DNA of 6,824 nt from Balneolales bacterium (lineage in GTDB: Bacteria; Bacteroidota; Rhodothermia; Balneolales; Natronogracilivirgulaceae), in assembly GCA_007133875.1 (NCBI GenBank), contig SLLW01000365.1:1-6824 (forward strand). Reading direction: 5' to 3'. Shown here in pieces: positions 6,010 through 6,824 of the stretch; the stretch's first letter is position 1; each line of letters opens with the position of its first letter. The notes beneath the pieces are model-generated. The model saw nothing but the letters and a program-made list of their open reading frames with translations, was not told the DNA's origin and made no database searches. Made by a program: the position numbers and the translations under genes.

Positions 6010-6366
6010 TTATTGGGAATGATTTTGGAAACGGCCGATGGCGTCATCTTCGGTTTCGATAATGTCATACAACGTTGGAAATCCAAGTAAATCAAATACA
6101 TTAAAAACTTTGGGCCTCAGCCCGGCAATTTTGATATCACCGTTCTGAGAGCGGATATCTTCGATATACGCCATGAATACACCGAGTCCGGCACTGGATA
6201 TATACTCCAGTCCCGATCCGTTGACCACGATGTTTACCGATTTATCCTCGATTAATTTCTGAAATTCTTTTTCAAGTCCGGGTGCAGTATGTGCGTCTAA
6301 TTCGCCGAAAATATCCAATACAACAATTCCGGATTTGGATCTTTTTTTTATCTCAAATGTGCTCAT
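6010..6366 (-). CDS. STAS-domain anti-sigma-factor antagonist (RsbV/SpoIIAA-like)
   Basis: The 118-residue product is a single STAS domain, the phospho-switch of the module. It begins with the usual strands (FEIKKRSKSGIVVLDIFGELDAHTAPGLEKEF) split over residues 4-35. It carries the phosphorylation loop as LEYISSAGLGVF (53-64), with serines 57 and 58 as candidate phosphosites, and ends with LRPKVFNVFDLLGFPTLYDI (83-102), typical of bacterial antagonists. Unphosphorylated, it should bind the kinase and free its target. ATG 6366 is preferred over the upstream in-frame GTG at 6417, whose extra 17 residues do not resemble STAS N-termini. Two departures are visible: the usual Asp-Leu-Ser before the loop is Asn-Gly-Ser (49-51), and the position matching SpoIIAA Ser58 is Ala59. 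The gene heads the three-gene operon. Confidence 0.92.
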   Translation of the reverse strand: MSTFEIKKRSKSGIVVLDIFGELDAHTAPGLEKEFQKLIEDKSVNIVVNGSGLEYISSAGLGVFMAYIEDIRSQNGDIKIAGLRPKVFNVFDLLGFPTLYDIIETEDDAIGRFQNHSQ

Positions 6367-6406
6367 AAGAGTAATAATTATTCGGTTTGAAGGCTGACAG
6401 AGATAC

Positions 6407-6436
6407 CAAGCATACACATTTTCGATGAAAAAGTAA
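6407..6436 (-). promoter_or_regulatory. Weak Bacteroidota-type promoter candidate for the STAS-kinase-phosphatase operon
   Basis: Read on the minus strand, TATGCTTG (6414-6407) matches TAnnTTTG at all but one fixed position, and TTA (6436-6434) sits 19 bases upstream where TTG is expected. Transcription from here would start near 6400, giving a 5' leader of about 35 bases before ATG 6366. Both boxes are imperfect, and such matches are expected by chance in AT-rich DNA. Confidence 0.25.
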
Positions 6437-6580
6437 CCCGGTTCAGATCGTTTCGGGTGTTTATGTTACGAACTACCGGCAAAAAAGATTCAAAAAAATG
6501 GTAAACAAGTGATATTGTTAAAACATCTTCTTAGCAAAGAAAGATCCGATTGCGATGCGGGATAAGAAAGGCAGGCAGAT

Positions 6581-6621
6581 AAAAAAAATAGGGCGACACA
6601 CGTATCAGGTGTATCGCCCTA
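6581..6621 (-). terminator. Strong intrinsic terminator, minus-strand orientation
   Basis: Bases 6589-6596 (TAGGGCGA) pair with 6614-6621 (TCGCCCTA), then one C/A mismatch, then ACAC (6598-6601) with GTGT (6609-6612) around a seven-base loop. On the minus strand the stem is followed by a run of eight T (6588-6581), the classic Rho-independent form. On the plus strand no T-run follows, so it acts for minus-strand transcription. It lies 215 bases upstream of the STAS gene, so a transcript starting beyond it must be terminated, or read through, before reaching the operon. Confidence 0.8.
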
Positions 6622-6656
6622 AACTATTCATCAAGAGAGACGCTACTTGAGCGCAT
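6581..6656 (-). ncRNA. Putative short transcript (small RNA or attenuated leader) upstream of the switch operon
   Basis: A promoter at 6690-6659 and a terminator ending in a U-run at 6581 would together define a transcript of roughly 70-75 bases on the minus strand. It matches no RNA family I recognise. Within it, CGCT/AGCG (6641-6653) and TCAAG/CTTGA (6631-6650) are alternative small hairpins that share bases. A 10-codon frame starting with ATG at 6656 and stopping at 6624 lies just before the terminator stem. It could be a stand-alone small RNA, a leader peptide with attenuator, or merely the tail of a longer transcript that starts beyond the window. Confidence 0.3.
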
Positions 6657-6658
6657 AT

Positions 6659-6690
6659 CAAAGATAGTACTTTTCCAACGGAACACAAAA
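6659..6690 (-). promoter_or_regulatory. Bacteroidota-type promoter (TTTTG-N19-TATCTTTG)
   Basis: On the minus strand TATCTTTG (6666-6659) matches the Bacteroidota -7 consensus TAnnTTTG at every fixed position. TTG (6688-6686), extended to TTTTG (6690-6686), lies exactly 19 bases upstream, the expected -33 spacing. Transcription would begin near 6656-6652 and run leftwards into the intrinsic terminator about 35 bases further on. This is the best promoter match I found in the window. The consensus is established for Bacteroides and Flavobacterium; use in this organism is inferred. Confidence 0.55.
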
Positions 6691-6824
6691 TATTTCTTTT
6701 AAATTTTTCTAATAAATAGCCGGAAAGCAGTAAACGGTGTCCGGCGAATGAGAATTTTGTATCATATACGAAACCGAACGCAATCAGTATCTAAACATAT
6801 TTAGTTATGTCAGTTTTTTCATTC

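Larger units (their letters stand above)
6367..6824. other. Non-coding region upstream of the partner-switching operon
   Basis: These 458 bases are AT-rich and carry no supportable protein gene. On the minus strand, in the direction of the operon, they hold in order an inverted repeat (GCCGGA 6719-6724 with TCCGGC 6740-6745), a Bacteroidota-type promoter (6659-6690), a strong intrinsic terminator (6581-6621) and a weaker promoter candidate close to the STAS gene (6407-6436). A frame on the minus strand enters from the right edge and stops at 6791-6793, but it is too short to call. ATG 6807 on the plus strand is open to the edge for only six codons. Confidence 0.55.

Noticed and set aside
6367..6417. 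N-terminal extension of the STAS protein from an in-frame GTG at 6417
   Set aside because: The extra 17 residues do not resemble STAS N-termini, and ATG 6366 gives the normal length and a start directly at the first strand.
6719..6745. Second minus-strand terminator (GCCGGA/TCCGGC hairpin followed by TATTTATT)
   Set aside because: The stem is only 6 bp with a 15-base loop and the tail is not a true T-run, so I do not call it a terminator.
6791..6824. Possible C-terminal end of a minus-strand gene entering from the right edge
   Set aside because: Only ten codons are visible before the stop at 6791-6793; all three frames stop within about 35 bases, so this cannot be distinguished from chance.
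6807..6824. Possible plus-strand gene start at ATG 6807
   Set aside because: Only six codons are visible and there is no clear ribosome-binding site.

Overview
The window looks like chromosomal DNA from a Bacteroidota-type bacterium, possibly the Balneolota/Rhodothermota side of that group. Three things point there: a DUF4293 protein with the family's MIQRIQ-like start and KLVRSxDRIR end (a family I know mainly from Bacteroidota), a minus-strand promoter matching the Bacteroidota consensus TTG-N19-TAnnTTTG, and mostly weak Shine-Dalgarno sites with several GTG starts. This placement is inference; no rRNA or other marker gene is present. Base composition is even across the genes. I see no insertion sequence, prophage, CRISPR array or tRNA.

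Layout. (1) Positions 1-455, minus strand: the N-terminal half of a DMT/EamA-family membrane transporter, cut by the window edge. (2) A 205-base divergent intergenic region. (3) Positions 661-2040, plus strand: a DUF4293 four-helix membrane protein followed after 9 bases by a complete DMT/EamA transporter. (4) Positions 2041-2348: an AT-rich intergenic region with several inverted repeats. (5) Positions 2349-3848, plus strand: a lipoprotein MltF-type lytic transglycosylase (solute-binding-protein domain plus SLT domain). (6) Positions 6366 down to 3859, minus strand: a compact three-gene partner-switching operon in the order STAS anti-sigma-factor antagonist, GHKL anti-sigma-factor kinase, then a GAF-GAF-SpoIIE/PP2C phosphatase. 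It converges on the transglycosylase gene with 10 bases between the stop codons. (7) Positions 6367-6824: non-coding, holding a strong intrinsic terminator and a Bacteroidota-type promoter, both on the minus strand.

How the genes work together. The three minus-strand genes carry the core of an RsbV/RsbW/RsbU-like switch. The kinase would phosphorylate the STAS protein on a serine and sequester a target. The phosphatase, controlled by its two GAF-like sensor domains, would dephosphorylate the STAS protein and so release the target. No sigma factor gene lies in the window, so the output is unknown. The transporters and the transglycosylase have no evident functional link to the switch.

The least ordinary part is the segment upstream of the switch operon: a near-perfect promoter, a possible 10-codon serine-rich reading frame, and an intrinsic terminator within about 110 bases. 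It could be a small RNA or a leader attenuator. No wholly new protein system is visible.
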